Shown: piece by piece, positions 1 through 5,436 of the stretch | Numbering within the stretch: position 1 is the stretch's first letter | Layout: the number at the start of each line of letters is the position of its first letter | Translations under genes and position numbers: made by a program | Origin: Anaerolineales bacterium | GTDB lineage: Bacteria > Chloroflexota > Anaerolineae > Promineifilales > Promineifilaceae | Direction of reading: 5' to 3' | Length of the DNA: 5,737 bases | Assembly: GCA_020432595.1 (NCBI GenBank) | Contig: JAGQGA010000381.1 | Coordinates: 1 to 5,737, forward strand | Notes under the pieces: model-generated | Told to the model about the DNA's origin: nothing | The model's input: the letters and a program-made list of their open reading frames with translations, nothing else | Databases searched by the model: none

Positions 1-816
1 AAAGGCGGCCAGCAAATCGCCCCAGCGGTTTAAATCGAGGGCGTGGCCGTCGGCGGTGAGCTTTAGCCCCAGGCCGCCGCCAATGTTGACAGTGGTGACA
101 TCGGGAAGTTGGGAGAGAAAACGGCCGTTTTCCACCAAAATCTGCTTAAAAGTATCCAACTGCGGCGAAAGATAGCCAGACCCGGCGTGAAAGTGAAGGC
201 GCGTAATCGGCATTTCGTATCGCTGCGCCAGCGCCATCGCCTCCGGCAAATGCTCCAGATAAATGCCAAACTTAGTCGTTTTGGCTCCCGCATAATGTAG
301 GGCATCGTTGTAACCCAGCCCTAGCTGCGGGTTAATCCGCAGCCCAATGGGGCGACCGGGACACCGCTCTCCCAAACGGCGAATCGTGCTAAGCGCATCG
401 CAGTTGACCTGAATCCCAGGGTGGCGGGCAATGACATCGAGGTCGGCGTTGGAAACGGCCGTATTTGTGTAGGTAATATCGCTTTCCCGAAACCCCACCT
501 GCCGCGCCAGCAGCAGTTCACTGGGCGAGCAAACATCCACGCCACACTCCCCGTGCAGCCGCAAAAAGGTGAGCAGCGGCAGGAAGCGGTTGGATTTAAG
601 GGCAAAAAACAGCTTGTGCGGCACGCCCCGCGCCGCCAGTACCTCGGCCAGCCGCCGCCAGTTGGCGCGGAAGCGGTGGCTGCTGTAGGCATAGGTAGGG
701 GTGCCGGCCGACTCGGCCAGGGTTTGTAAATCATGTTGTTGCAAGTGCAAACGGCCGTTTACATACCCCAAATCCGGCCGTTGCCACCAAAGCCACGCTT
801 GTGTTGTCATAGTCAT
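1..816 (-). CDS. PLP-dependent decarboxylase, diaminopimelate/ornithine decarboxylase-like (fold type III), 3' part missing
   Basis: The first 272 residues are present and the gene runs off the left edge. The product resembles the alanine-racemase-like barrel of group IV decarboxylases (LysA, carboxynorspermidine and related enzymes), cytosolic enzymes that remove a carboxylate from an amino acid. Seen here: FFALKSN at about residues 70-76, whose Lys74 should form the Schiff base with PLP; LRINPQLGLG at 159-168; TKFGI at 181-185; LHFHAGSGY at 207-215, with the His that stacks on the cofactor ring; and NIGGGLG at 244-250, the PLP-phosphate loop. The C-terminal domain with the catalytic Cys and substrate-specificity residues is outside the window, so the substrate cannot be named; lysA is one option. 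The start is ATG at 816, or ATG at 810 two codons later; an in-frame stop at 823-825 excludes anything longer. No clear Shine-Dalgarno site precedes either ATG, which suggests translation coupled to, or read from, the upstream ThuA-like transcript 53 bp away. Confidence 0.9.
   Translation of the reverse strand, partial: MTMTTQAWLWWQRPDLGYVNGRLHLQQHDLQTLAESAGTPTYAYSSHRFRANWRRLAEVLAARGVPHKLFFALKSNRFLPLLTFLRLHGECGVDVCSPSELLLARQVGFRESDITYTNTAVSNADLDVIARHPGIQVNCDALSTIRRLGERCPGRPIGLRINPQLGLGYNDALHYAGAKTTKFGIYLEHLPEAMALAQRYEMPITRLHFHAGSGYLSPQLDTFKQILVENGRFLSQLPDVTTVNIGGGLGLKLTADGHALDLNRWGDLLAAF
117..132. repeat. Extended 16-bp palindrome around an AACGGCCGTT copy
   Basis: gaaaacggccgttttc is perfectly self-complementary over 16 bases, three more on each side than the core decamer. 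It lies inside the decarboxylase gene and encodes Glu-Asn-Gly-Arg-Phe. Confidence 0.85.
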
Positions 817-828
817 CGGGGATTAGAG

Positions 829-870
829 ATTGGAGATTGGCTTTTGCAAACCATACCCCCAATCTCCAAT
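829..870. repeat. Intergenic inverted repeat built from GAGATTG units (possible hairpin)
   Basis: A perfect 12-bp inverted repeat, attggagattgg at 829-840 and ccaatctccaat at 859-870, encloses an 18-nt loop between the ThuA-like gene and the decarboxylase gene. The left arm is made of tandem heptamers (gagattg at 826-832 and 833-839). A further ccaatctcc copy at 874-882 lies inside the end of the ThuA-like gene and encodes its last residues. No U-tract follows on either strand, so it is not a textbook Rho-independent terminator. It may stabilise or partly terminate the upstream message. It looks like a short dispersed intergenic repeat, but only a genome search could show that. Confidence 0.7.
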
Positions 871-1526
871 TAACCAATCTCCACGCCTCCCGCCCACAGC
901 AGCCCCCGCCGCTGAATTTCCCGCGCTTCCGGCACGTCAAAATCTTTGGCAACGTGACCCAGCGAAGAGTAGAAAATGCGCCCCTTGCCAAACATCCGCT
1001 TCCAAACCACCGGCATCACCGTTCCGGCAATCCAGGGGGCGTATTCGCCGCCAAAGGTTGTCGTTGCCAGCACCTCGTTCGACGGATCAACGTGCATGTA
1101 ATATTGCTCGGAGTGCATGGCAAAATCAGACAGCCCAGCGGTAATGGGGTCGTCGTGGCTGCCAATGTTGACCCGATAATCAATGATGTTGCCGGGGTGG
1201 GCCACCCATTGGCCGCCAATCATCCACTGATAATCCACGTTGTTGCGAAAGGCATCAGCCGTGCCACCGTGCCAGCCGCCGAGGTTGACCCCGTTGCGAA
1301 CGGCCGTTAACAACCCCTTCTCCTGCTCATGGGTAATCGTTCCCATTGTCCAAATCGGCACCACCAAATCCAGTGCCGCCATTTTGGCAACATCCAGACA
1401 CACATCCAGCGTATCGGCAATCTCGACTTCAAACCCAGCCTCGCGCAGCAGCGGCGCAAAAATGTTAACACACGCCTCTGGTTCGTGACCCGACCAGCCA
1501 CCCCAGACCATGAGGGCTTTTTTCAT
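870..1526 (-). CDS. ThuA-like domain protein (trehalose-utilisation family, glutamine-amidotransferase fold)
   Basis: A complete 218-residue protein about as long as a single ThuA domain, without signal peptide or membrane segment, so probably cytosolic. The family has a class I glutamine-amidotransferase-like fold; rhizobial ThuA acts with ThuB in oxidising trehalose and related disaccharides, but most relatives have no proven reaction. Seen here: an N-terminal beta strand running into WGGWSGHEP (8-16); [13 protein letters not shown] at 82-94, the conserved GxHGG stretch; SEQYYMHVD at 139-147; [15 protein letters not shown] at about 182-196; and RRGLLWAGG at 206-214, matching the family's closing Gly-His and rGxxWAxG signatures. 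The ATG is well supported by AAGGAAGG at 1533-1540, about six bases upstream. The last codons lie in a ccaatctcc repeat copy. It sits 57 bp after the membrane protein gene and 53 bp before the decarboxylase, so co-transcription is likely. No trehalose or sugar-dehydrogenase gene is visible to fix the substrate. Confidence 0.88.
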   Translation of the reverse strand: MKKALMVWGGWSGHEPEACVNIFAPLLREAGFEVEIADTLDVCLDVAKMAALDLVVPIWTMGTITHEQEKGLLTAVRNGVNLGGWHGGTADAFRNNVDYQWMIGGQWVAHPGNIIDYRVNIGSHDDPITAGLSDFAMHSEQYYMHVDPSNEVLATTTFGGEYAPWIAGTVMPVVWKRMFGKGRIFYSSLGHVAKDFDVPEAREIQRRGLLWAGGVEIG

Positions 1527-1532
1527 AGTAAA

Positions 1533-1540
1533 CCTTCCTT
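1533..1540 (-). promoter_or_regulatory. Shine-Dalgarno site of the ThuA-like gene
   Basis: Read on the minus strand the sequence is AAGGAAGG, followed by TTTACT and the ATG at 1526. It is a good anti-16S match at normal spacing, fixes the start and is the strongest ribosome site among the minus-strand genes. Confidence 0.75.
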
Positions 1541-1550
1541 CTTTTGCAGA

Positions 1551-1580
1551 GGAGCAGGGGGATTTTTCTCCCCTCGCTCC
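1551..1580. repeat. GC-rich intergenic hairpin after the small membrane protein gene
   Basis: Ten base pairs form between ggagcagggg (1551-1560) and cccct plus gctcc (1570-1574 and 1576-1580), with one bulged C at 1575 and a 9-nt loop. It begins three bases beyond the TGA of the membrane protein gene, where a terminator or mRNA 3'-end stabiliser would sit. In the direction of transcription the next bases are CTCTGCAAAAG, so there is no U-tract; it could be an attenuator, an RNase barrier or chance pairing in a purine-rich stretch. Confidence 0.55.
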
Positions 1581-1583
1581 CCC

Positions 1584-2183
1584 TCACCCTTCCACCAAAG
1601 CCGTTCCCAACGCCACGATGCGGTCAATGGTTGCCCAGTTGCGGTCAAAACGGCCGTTAATCACCAGCACCCCACCCTCCCAACGCACCTCCTCCAACGC
1701 CCCCGCTTGCGGCCAAAACGGCCAGCCAGCCAACATCTCCTGCACCATTGGTGTTATGTGCCGTTCCCCCAAGAGCTGATGCGTTGACAACAACAAAAAG
1801 CGCGTCTGCCACACCCTATCCCCCATCAGCACCCGCTGCAACCCATGCCTTTCTGGCTCCGCCAACGCCCGCGCCTGCGGCAGCAACAGCAGTGTGCCAT
1901 AAGGCAATGGTTTGTCATACGTAACCCAACGGAACAAAAAAACGCCTCCCCGCTGCTCCCGGCGTAGTTCCCACACTGCCCCCTGCGCCGTTGTACCTGC
2001 CAACCGATATTGCCGCCGCCATCGTCGCCACCACGGCTGCGACTGAAAACGCCACCCCCGTTTTACAGCTTCTGCCTTCCAGGCAAGATAATGTCGCTGA
2101 CCAGCCAGCCCAATGGCCACCTGCACAACCAGCAGCAGCATAATCAATATAGCAAAAATTTGTTTAAGATCAGCCTGCACCAT
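1584..2183 (-). CDS. Hypothetical protein with one N-terminal membrane segment
   Basis: A complete 199-residue protein that I do not recognise. Residues about 7-28 form one hydrophobic helix (KQIFAILIMLLLVVQVAIG), followed by a Trp/Arg-rich stretch around 43-61 with GWRF and WWRRWRRQYR. The positive charge directly after the helix suggests the rest of the chain stays in the cytoplasm with the helix as an anchor, though an uncleaved signal anchor cannot be excluded. The remainder is a mixed alpha/beta domain with many Trp and Arg residues, a WVTYDKPLPYG loop (86-96) and a VLVINGRFDRNW strand (172-183). There are no cysteines and no visible catalytic motif. The start is supported by AGAGAGG about 10 bases upstream and by a strong promoter just before it. 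It is the first gene after that promoter and may head a short operon with the ThuA-like and decarboxylase genes. Confidence 0.8.
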   Translation of the reverse strand: MVQADLKQIFAILIMLLLVVQVAIGLAGQRHYLAWKAEAVKRGWRFQSQPWWRRWRRQYRLAGTTAQGAVWELRREQRGGVFLFRWVTYDKPLPYGTLLLLPQARALAEPERHGLQRVLMGDRVWQTRFLLLSTHQLLGERHITPMVQEMLAGWPFWPQAGALEEVRWEGGVLVINGRFDRNWATIDRIVALGTALVEG

Positions 2184-2209
2184 CCCAACTACGCCTCTCT
2201 TGAGGTCAA

Positions 2210-2238
2210 ATTATAGGCTGCACAGGTTGGTCTGCCAA
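2210..2238 (-). promoter_or_regulatory. Near-consensus sigma70-type promoter ahead of the small membrane protein gene
   Basis: On the minus strand TTGGCA (2238-2233, five of six consensus bases) is followed by exactly 17 bases and a perfect TATAAT (2215-2210). Transcription would start near 2203, leaving a leader of about 20 nt that still contains the AGAGAGG ribosome site. It lies in the 80-bp gap after the lipoprotein gene, where I see no terminator, so it probably gives the three downstream genes their own transcription start. Confidence 0.7.
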
Positions 2239-2263
2239 AATTATGTAATCAGCTTTGGATAGC

Positions 2264-5071
2264 TTAACTGCCCAACGCGGGCATACATTCCAAAAAGCCA
2301 CTGCCCTGCATCACAAGCTGGTTGCCGCTGGGTTTAAGGACGGTTACCTTAAGTTCGGCCGCTTGCTGGAGATCGCACTGCCCGGTGGTGTTGCCGAATT
2401 GCTGGGCAATGGCGGGTGGGAGCAGCAGGTGGGTGGTGTCAAACGGCCGTTCATCCACCCATGTCACTCCCGAATCCACAAACGCCAACTCTACACGAAA
2501 GCCAGTCTCGTCGTCATGGCTATCTTGCCAAACCAGACAGGGTGTGGGCGACATGACAAGCATGGCTCCCACCATTGCCACATCCGGCGGGTAAAAGCAG
2601 GTAGGTTCCAACAGGTAGCCAGCCAAGAAGTAACGGCCGTTTGCCAACCCCACCACCTGCCCCCCAGCCAAACTCAAATACGCCACATCGGGCGGCAGCA
2701 CAAACTGCGGCCCACTGGTTAGCGGCGCACTGCTGATGTCGAGCTGCTGCAGGGCGGTGTAACGGACGGCTGGGGTAGTGGCCCAGCCCAGCCGCTCACC
2801 AACGGTTTCGGAAAGGGGGAGTTGGCCGCGCCAAACGGCCGTTAATGAGCCACTGGGAAGCAAAAACCCCTCCGGCGGCATTAAATCAAGGCCGCCCTCG
2901 TTAGCTGCCAACTCTGGCGGCAGGGAAAAGAGGGCATAATCACCATCGTCAAACAGCACCGTTACCAGCCGCGCTGCCTCCTGCCACACCATTTGCCCAT
3001 GTTCAAACCGCTGTGCCAGCGCTGGGGAAGCGGCCACCACGTCCAGCGGGCAGGTAGCGGGAGCCGGGGCGAAAAACCAGCCGATTTCGGCACGGCCGGC
3101 ACACAGCCCGTCCATCCGCTCGGTGGGCAATTTCTCCCCCGTTGTCACATCGAAAAACCAGCTTGCGCCACTGTCGTTGTTCAGCCGCACGCGGGGCGGG
3201 CTGGGCCATGCCTGCACGTAGGTTGGCGTTGGCTCCTGGCTTGCCACGGGGGTCAAGGTGTTGGTGGCACGGTTAAAATGGAGCAAGCTGTAGCGGGTCT
3301 GCTGGCTGCACGGGGCATGAAACACGCTAACCAAAAGCCCCTGGCCGTCGGGCGACCACACCACATTGCCTGCCTGGGCATCGGGGGCGGCATCAAGCAG
3401 CAGCGACTGTTCGGCTCCGCTTGCTACCTCGCGGATGACAAGTAGCTCCCCTTCGGGGCTGTTGCTGGTGAAGGCCAGCCATTGTTCGTCAAGCGAAAGG
3501 GCAAAATTGAGGGTGCGGTGGCGCGGCAGCAGTTCCGTTATGGCTCCGCTGGCTAAATCCACCTTGTTGAGATGCGTGCCGTTGATAAACGTCCCACAGC
3601 CGTCTACGGCGGCGTTGTCGGTGATGTAGAGCGATTGGCCGTCGGCCGACCAGCGGTAAGGGACAGGCCACTCTTGCCCCAAACCCGCCCCGCGCCATTC
3701 CTCCACAATGGTATGGCGCAACGTGTCGCCTACTTCGACCACCTCCAGCAAGACGGCGTATTTTGCCCCGCCAGGGAAGGTTTCCAGTTCGTCACTGCTG
3801 GCAGCCACGGCGATAGATTCACCATAGCGTACCTGCCAACGGCCGTTTGGTGAAAGCTCCGTGTGGGCAGCCATTGGCACGGTGAGGGGAGCCAAAATGG
3901 CAAGCGGCTCCCCTGGCGGCAAGGGGATGACCGTGCCATCGGTCAAGTCAGCCAAGGCGTGGGCCGCTTGCCCCGCCCCGTCTTGCCAGCCAGTGATGAG
4001 ATGGGTGTCGCCAAGCCATTGCAGCGGGGGTAGTAGCCCAGCAGCGGGGGCAATGGGCTGGGCGGGTTCGCTATAGGGGAAGGGGACACGGTAGATGGTG
4101 GTAGCCGATGGTTCGGCGGCGGCGTAGAAAAAGAGGTCGCCAGTGAGGTTAAAAGTAGGATAATCCACAAAGGCAAGTGGGGCGGGAATGGCGGCGCGGG
4201 TGATGCCGTCGGCATCGGCGACGATAATGGTTTGGTCATTAACATAGGCCACCTGCTGTCCGTCGGGGCTGAGATCGCCAATGCAGAAGAAGAGGCCGAG
4301 GTCGGTGCAGTCGAGCATTTTTTGCGGGAAGCTGCCGCAGCAGGTGGTGTAAAGGCTGTCATAACGGCCGTTTCTCTCCTCCAACGCGGCCACAGCGGCG
4401 GGCTGGTAGGCCAAAAAGAGCTGGTGGTTATCGTAGCCAATTCGCACCAGCTCCACAAAACGGCCGTCGGGCAGGACGATTTCGGGGAAGTCCATCCGTT
4501 CTTGGCCGTTGATGTTGGCAATGGTTAGCTGGCTGTGGCTGCTGCCATCGGCTGCACCGCGAACGGCCGTCCAGGCAATGCGGCTGCCGTCGGGGCTGAG
4601 GACAAAGCTGTTGATGAGGCTACCGGCGGGGGACTGAGTGAACGGAAGGGACGTAGTTTGGCCGCTGGGGGCGTGGCGCAAAACGGCCGTTTTGTCCTCA
4701 TTTAAATAATACAGCCCATTTTCACGCATTTGCACCACACCGGTGGTGGTAACAGGCAAGGAGCAGCTTGCTCCCGTTTGTGGGTGGGTGAGGGTTAGCG
4801 TGTCGGCAACGGCGACAACCAAAGCGGGACGGGGAATGTCGGGGCAGAAGGTGGTGGGAACTGCGGTGGCAGTTGGCTGAGGGATAGCGGTGGGGGATGG
4901 TTCAGGAACGGCCGTTGCCGGGGCAGGCGGTGTAACAACAGCCGGGGCTTCGGTGGCGGCTACAAGTGTTAAGGCGGGCTGAGTGACCGTCGCGGGAGGT
5001 GGCTGTGGGTCATTGGGGGGCGCACAGCCTATGAGCAGGAATAAAAGCAGGAAGAATTTTAACCGTTTCAT
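2264..5071 (-). CDS. Large secreted lipoprotein with TolB/PD40 (WD40-like) beta-propeller repeats
   Basis: A 935-residue protein predicted to be lipid-anchored on the outside of the membrane. MKRLKFF, a hydrophobic core and the lipobox L-I-G-C place the modified Cys at residue 16. A Pro/Thr/Ala-rich flexible spacer (about 17-74, with PTATAVP) follows. The body carries PD40-type strands: LSPDGSRIAW (about 158-167), LSPDGQQVAY (267-276), LSPNGRWQVRY (406-416), WSADGQSLYI (474-483), LSLDEQWLAF (525-534) and VWSPDGQGLLV (571-581). These indicate one or two beta-propellers, a fold used for protein or glycan contacts; no enzyme motif is seen. After about 600 the repeats fade into a region with several cysteines (for example 657, 674, 825, 845, 899, 929) that could form disulfides. 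I chose ATG at 5071 because the signal peptide starts there; an in-frame GTG at 5086 would add five residues, with an in-frame stop at 5105-5107. Neither start has a clear ribosome site. Ligand and role are unknown. Confidence 0.87.
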   Translation of the reverse strand: MKRLKFFLLLFLLIGCAPPNDPQPPPATVTQPALTLVAATEAPAVVTPPAPATAVPEPSPTAIPQPTATAVPTTFCPDIPRPALVVAVADTLTLTHPQTGASCSLPVTTTGVVQMRENGLYYLNEDKTAVLRHAPSGQTTSLPFTQSPAGSLINSFVLSPDGSRIAWTAVRGAADGSSHSQLTIANINGQERMDFPEIVLPDGRFVELVRIGYDNHQLFLAYQPAAVAALEERNGRYDSLYTTCCGSFPQKMLDCTDLGLFFCIGDLSPDGQQVAYVNDQTIIVADADGITRAAIPAPLAFVDYPTFNLTGDLFFYAAAEPSATTIYRVPFPYSEPAQPIAPAAGLLPPLQWLGDTHLITGWQDGAGQAAHALADLTDGTVIPLPPGEPLAILAPLTVPMAAHTELSPNGRWQVRYGESIAVAASSDELETFPGGAKYAVLLEVVEVGDTLRHTIVEEWRGAGLGQEWPVPYRWSADGQSLYITDNAAVDGCGTFINGTHLNKVDLASGAITELLPRHRTLNFALSLDEQWLAFTSNSPEGELLVIREVASGAEQSLLLDAAPDAQAGNVVWSPDGQGLLVSVFHAPCSQQTRYSLLHFNRATNTLTPVASQEPTPTYVQAWPSPPRVRLNNDSGASWFFDVTTGEKLPTERMDGLCAGRAEIGWFFAPAPATCPLDVVAASPALAQRFEHGQMVWQEAARLVTVLFDDGDYALFSLPPELAANEGGLDLMPPEGFLLPSGSLTAVWRGQLPLSETVGERLGWATTPAVRYTALQQLDISSAPLTSGPQFVLPPDVAYLSLAGGQVVGLANGRYFLAGYLLEPTCFYPPDVAMVGAMLVMSPTPCLVWQDSHDDETGFRVELAFVDSGVTWVDERPFDTTHLLLPPAIAQQFGNTTGQCDLQQAAELKVTVLKPSGNQLVMQGSGFLECMPALGS
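4679..4694. repeat. Extended 16-bp palindrome around an AACGGCCGTT copy
   Basis: caaaacggccgttttg is perfectly self-complementary over 16 bases. It lies inside the lipoprotein gene in a different frame from the copy at 117-132, encoding Lys-Thr-Ala-Val. Confidence 0.85.
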
Positions 5072-5289
5072 GGTGGCATGATACACAGAGGCATCCAGAG
5101 TGGCTCAACGGCAAGCCAGTGTTTTGCATACCGCTTCCATATATTCGCACGCATAATAGGAAGATTGTACCAGCTACAGTAAAATTATCTTGAATAGTAT
5201 GGTGCAGCAACACAGGTTGGAATACGATACCCTGTATTCTACGGGAAAACGTTGGCATCGTAACGGAATAGGCATCTTGCAAAACAACC

Positions 5290-5397
5290 ATGCACACAAC
5301 ATCTTACCTTCAACTGATTAACGGCCGTTACCAACTCCAAGAAAAACAAGGCTAGGATGTTCTGGGTATTGTCCATCATGCCCACCAATTTGCCTGA
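5290..5397 (+). pseudogene. Possible remnant of a Ser/Thr protein kinase N-terminus
   Basis: From ATG at 5290 one frame reads a short lead and then INGRYQLQEKQG, closely matching the opening of bacterial Hanks-type kinases (typically LNGRYQLxEKLG just before the Gly-rich loop). A TAG at 5353-5355 follows. Reading on in the same frame gives DVLGIVHHAHQFA and a TGA at 5395-5397; this lines up with the GxGxxGxVYxAxD ATP-loop region with its glycines partly lost. The rest of a kinase is absent. The ATG has no ribosome site, and the fragment carries an AACGGCCGTT copy at 5320-5329 as its NGR codons. The resemblance covers only about 30 residues, so chance cannot be ruled out; a 21-residue peptide gene ending at 5355 is a weaker alternative. 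Confidence 0.45.
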
Positions 5398-5423
5398 CAG
5401 CATCGTATTCTTCAATCATAGTC

Positions 5424-5430
5424 AAGGAGG
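5424..5430 (+). promoter_or_regulatory. Shine-Dalgarno site of the nucleotidyltransferase gene
   Basis: AAGGAGG, a perfect anti-16S match, ends six bases before the ATG at 5437 and fixes that start. Confidence 0.85.
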
Positions 5431-5436
5431 CAAACA

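Larger units (their letters stand above)
120..5329. repeat. Dispersed palindrome AACGGCCGTT (12 perfect copies)
   Basis: Perfect copies at 120-129, 750-759, 1299-1308, 1649-1658, 2442-2451, 2632-2641, 2834-2843, 3838-3847, 4363-4372, 4682-4691, 4907-4916 and 5320-5329. One-mismatch copies lie at 454-463, 4459-4468 and 4562-4571. Eleven perfect copies are inside the four minus-strand genes and one is in the kinase-like relic; none is in the 301 bases of the plus-strand gene. Spacing is irregular, roughly one per 480 bp. Because the word is its own reverse complement it has no strand. It behaves like a highly iterated genomic palindrome; its function is unknown. Confidence 0.93.
5087..5436. other. 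AT-richer divergent intergenic region
   Basis: About 350 bases separate the minus-strand lipoprotein gene from the plus-strand nucleotidyltransferase gene, so promoters for both should lie here. The region is visibly AT-richer than the genes to its left. On the minus strand, GATAAT at 5189-5184 and TATTAT at 5158-5153 are possible -10 boxes, but neither has a convincing -35 partner. No convincing plus-strand promoter was found. Positions 5290-5397 hold a kinase-like coding relic. No RNA gene could be supported. Confidence 0.6.

Noticed and set aside
829..870. Rho-independent terminator at the GAGATTG inverted repeat
   Set aside because: The stem is perfect, but the loop is 18 nt, the stem is not especially GC-rich and no T-run follows on either strand.
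837..1310. Plus-strand open frame of 157 codons opposite the ThuA-like gene
   Set aside because: It is antisense to a gene with clear family motifs and has no ribosome site; long antisense frames are common in GC-rich DNA.
3943..4521. Open frame of 192 codons inside the lipoprotein gene on the same strand
   Set aside because: It is rich in Pro, Ser and Thr from frame-shifted reading of the GC-rich propeller gene, whose own frame has clear PD40 repeats and a signal peptide.
5092..5150. tRNA-like stretch: a GGCT/AGCC D-arm-like element (5102-5118) followed by TTTTGCAT resembling an anticodon loop and a later TTCG
   Set aside because: The anticodon stem has several mismatches, no T-stem pairs around TTCG and no acceptor stem closes. 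It is not a functional tRNA, and too little remains to call it a decayed one.
5010..5297. Minus-strand open frame of 95 codons over the lipoprotein start and the divergent gap
   Set aside because: It overlaps the signal-peptide end of the lipoprotein gene in another frame, has no ribosome site and its translation shows no domain or normal composition.
120..5329. CRISPR array or IS ends as an explanation for the repeated palindrome
   Set aside because: The copies are only 10-16 bp, irregularly spaced by about 190-1000 bp, and embedded in coding sequence. There are no spacers, target-site duplications or transposase genes.
5394..5422. Plus-strand promoter cTGACA, 17 bases, cATAgT ahead of the nucleotidyltransferase gene
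   Set aside because: The implied start of transcription would fall within or after the AAGGAGG site at 5424-5430, removing the ribosome site, and the -10 box matches only four of six bases.
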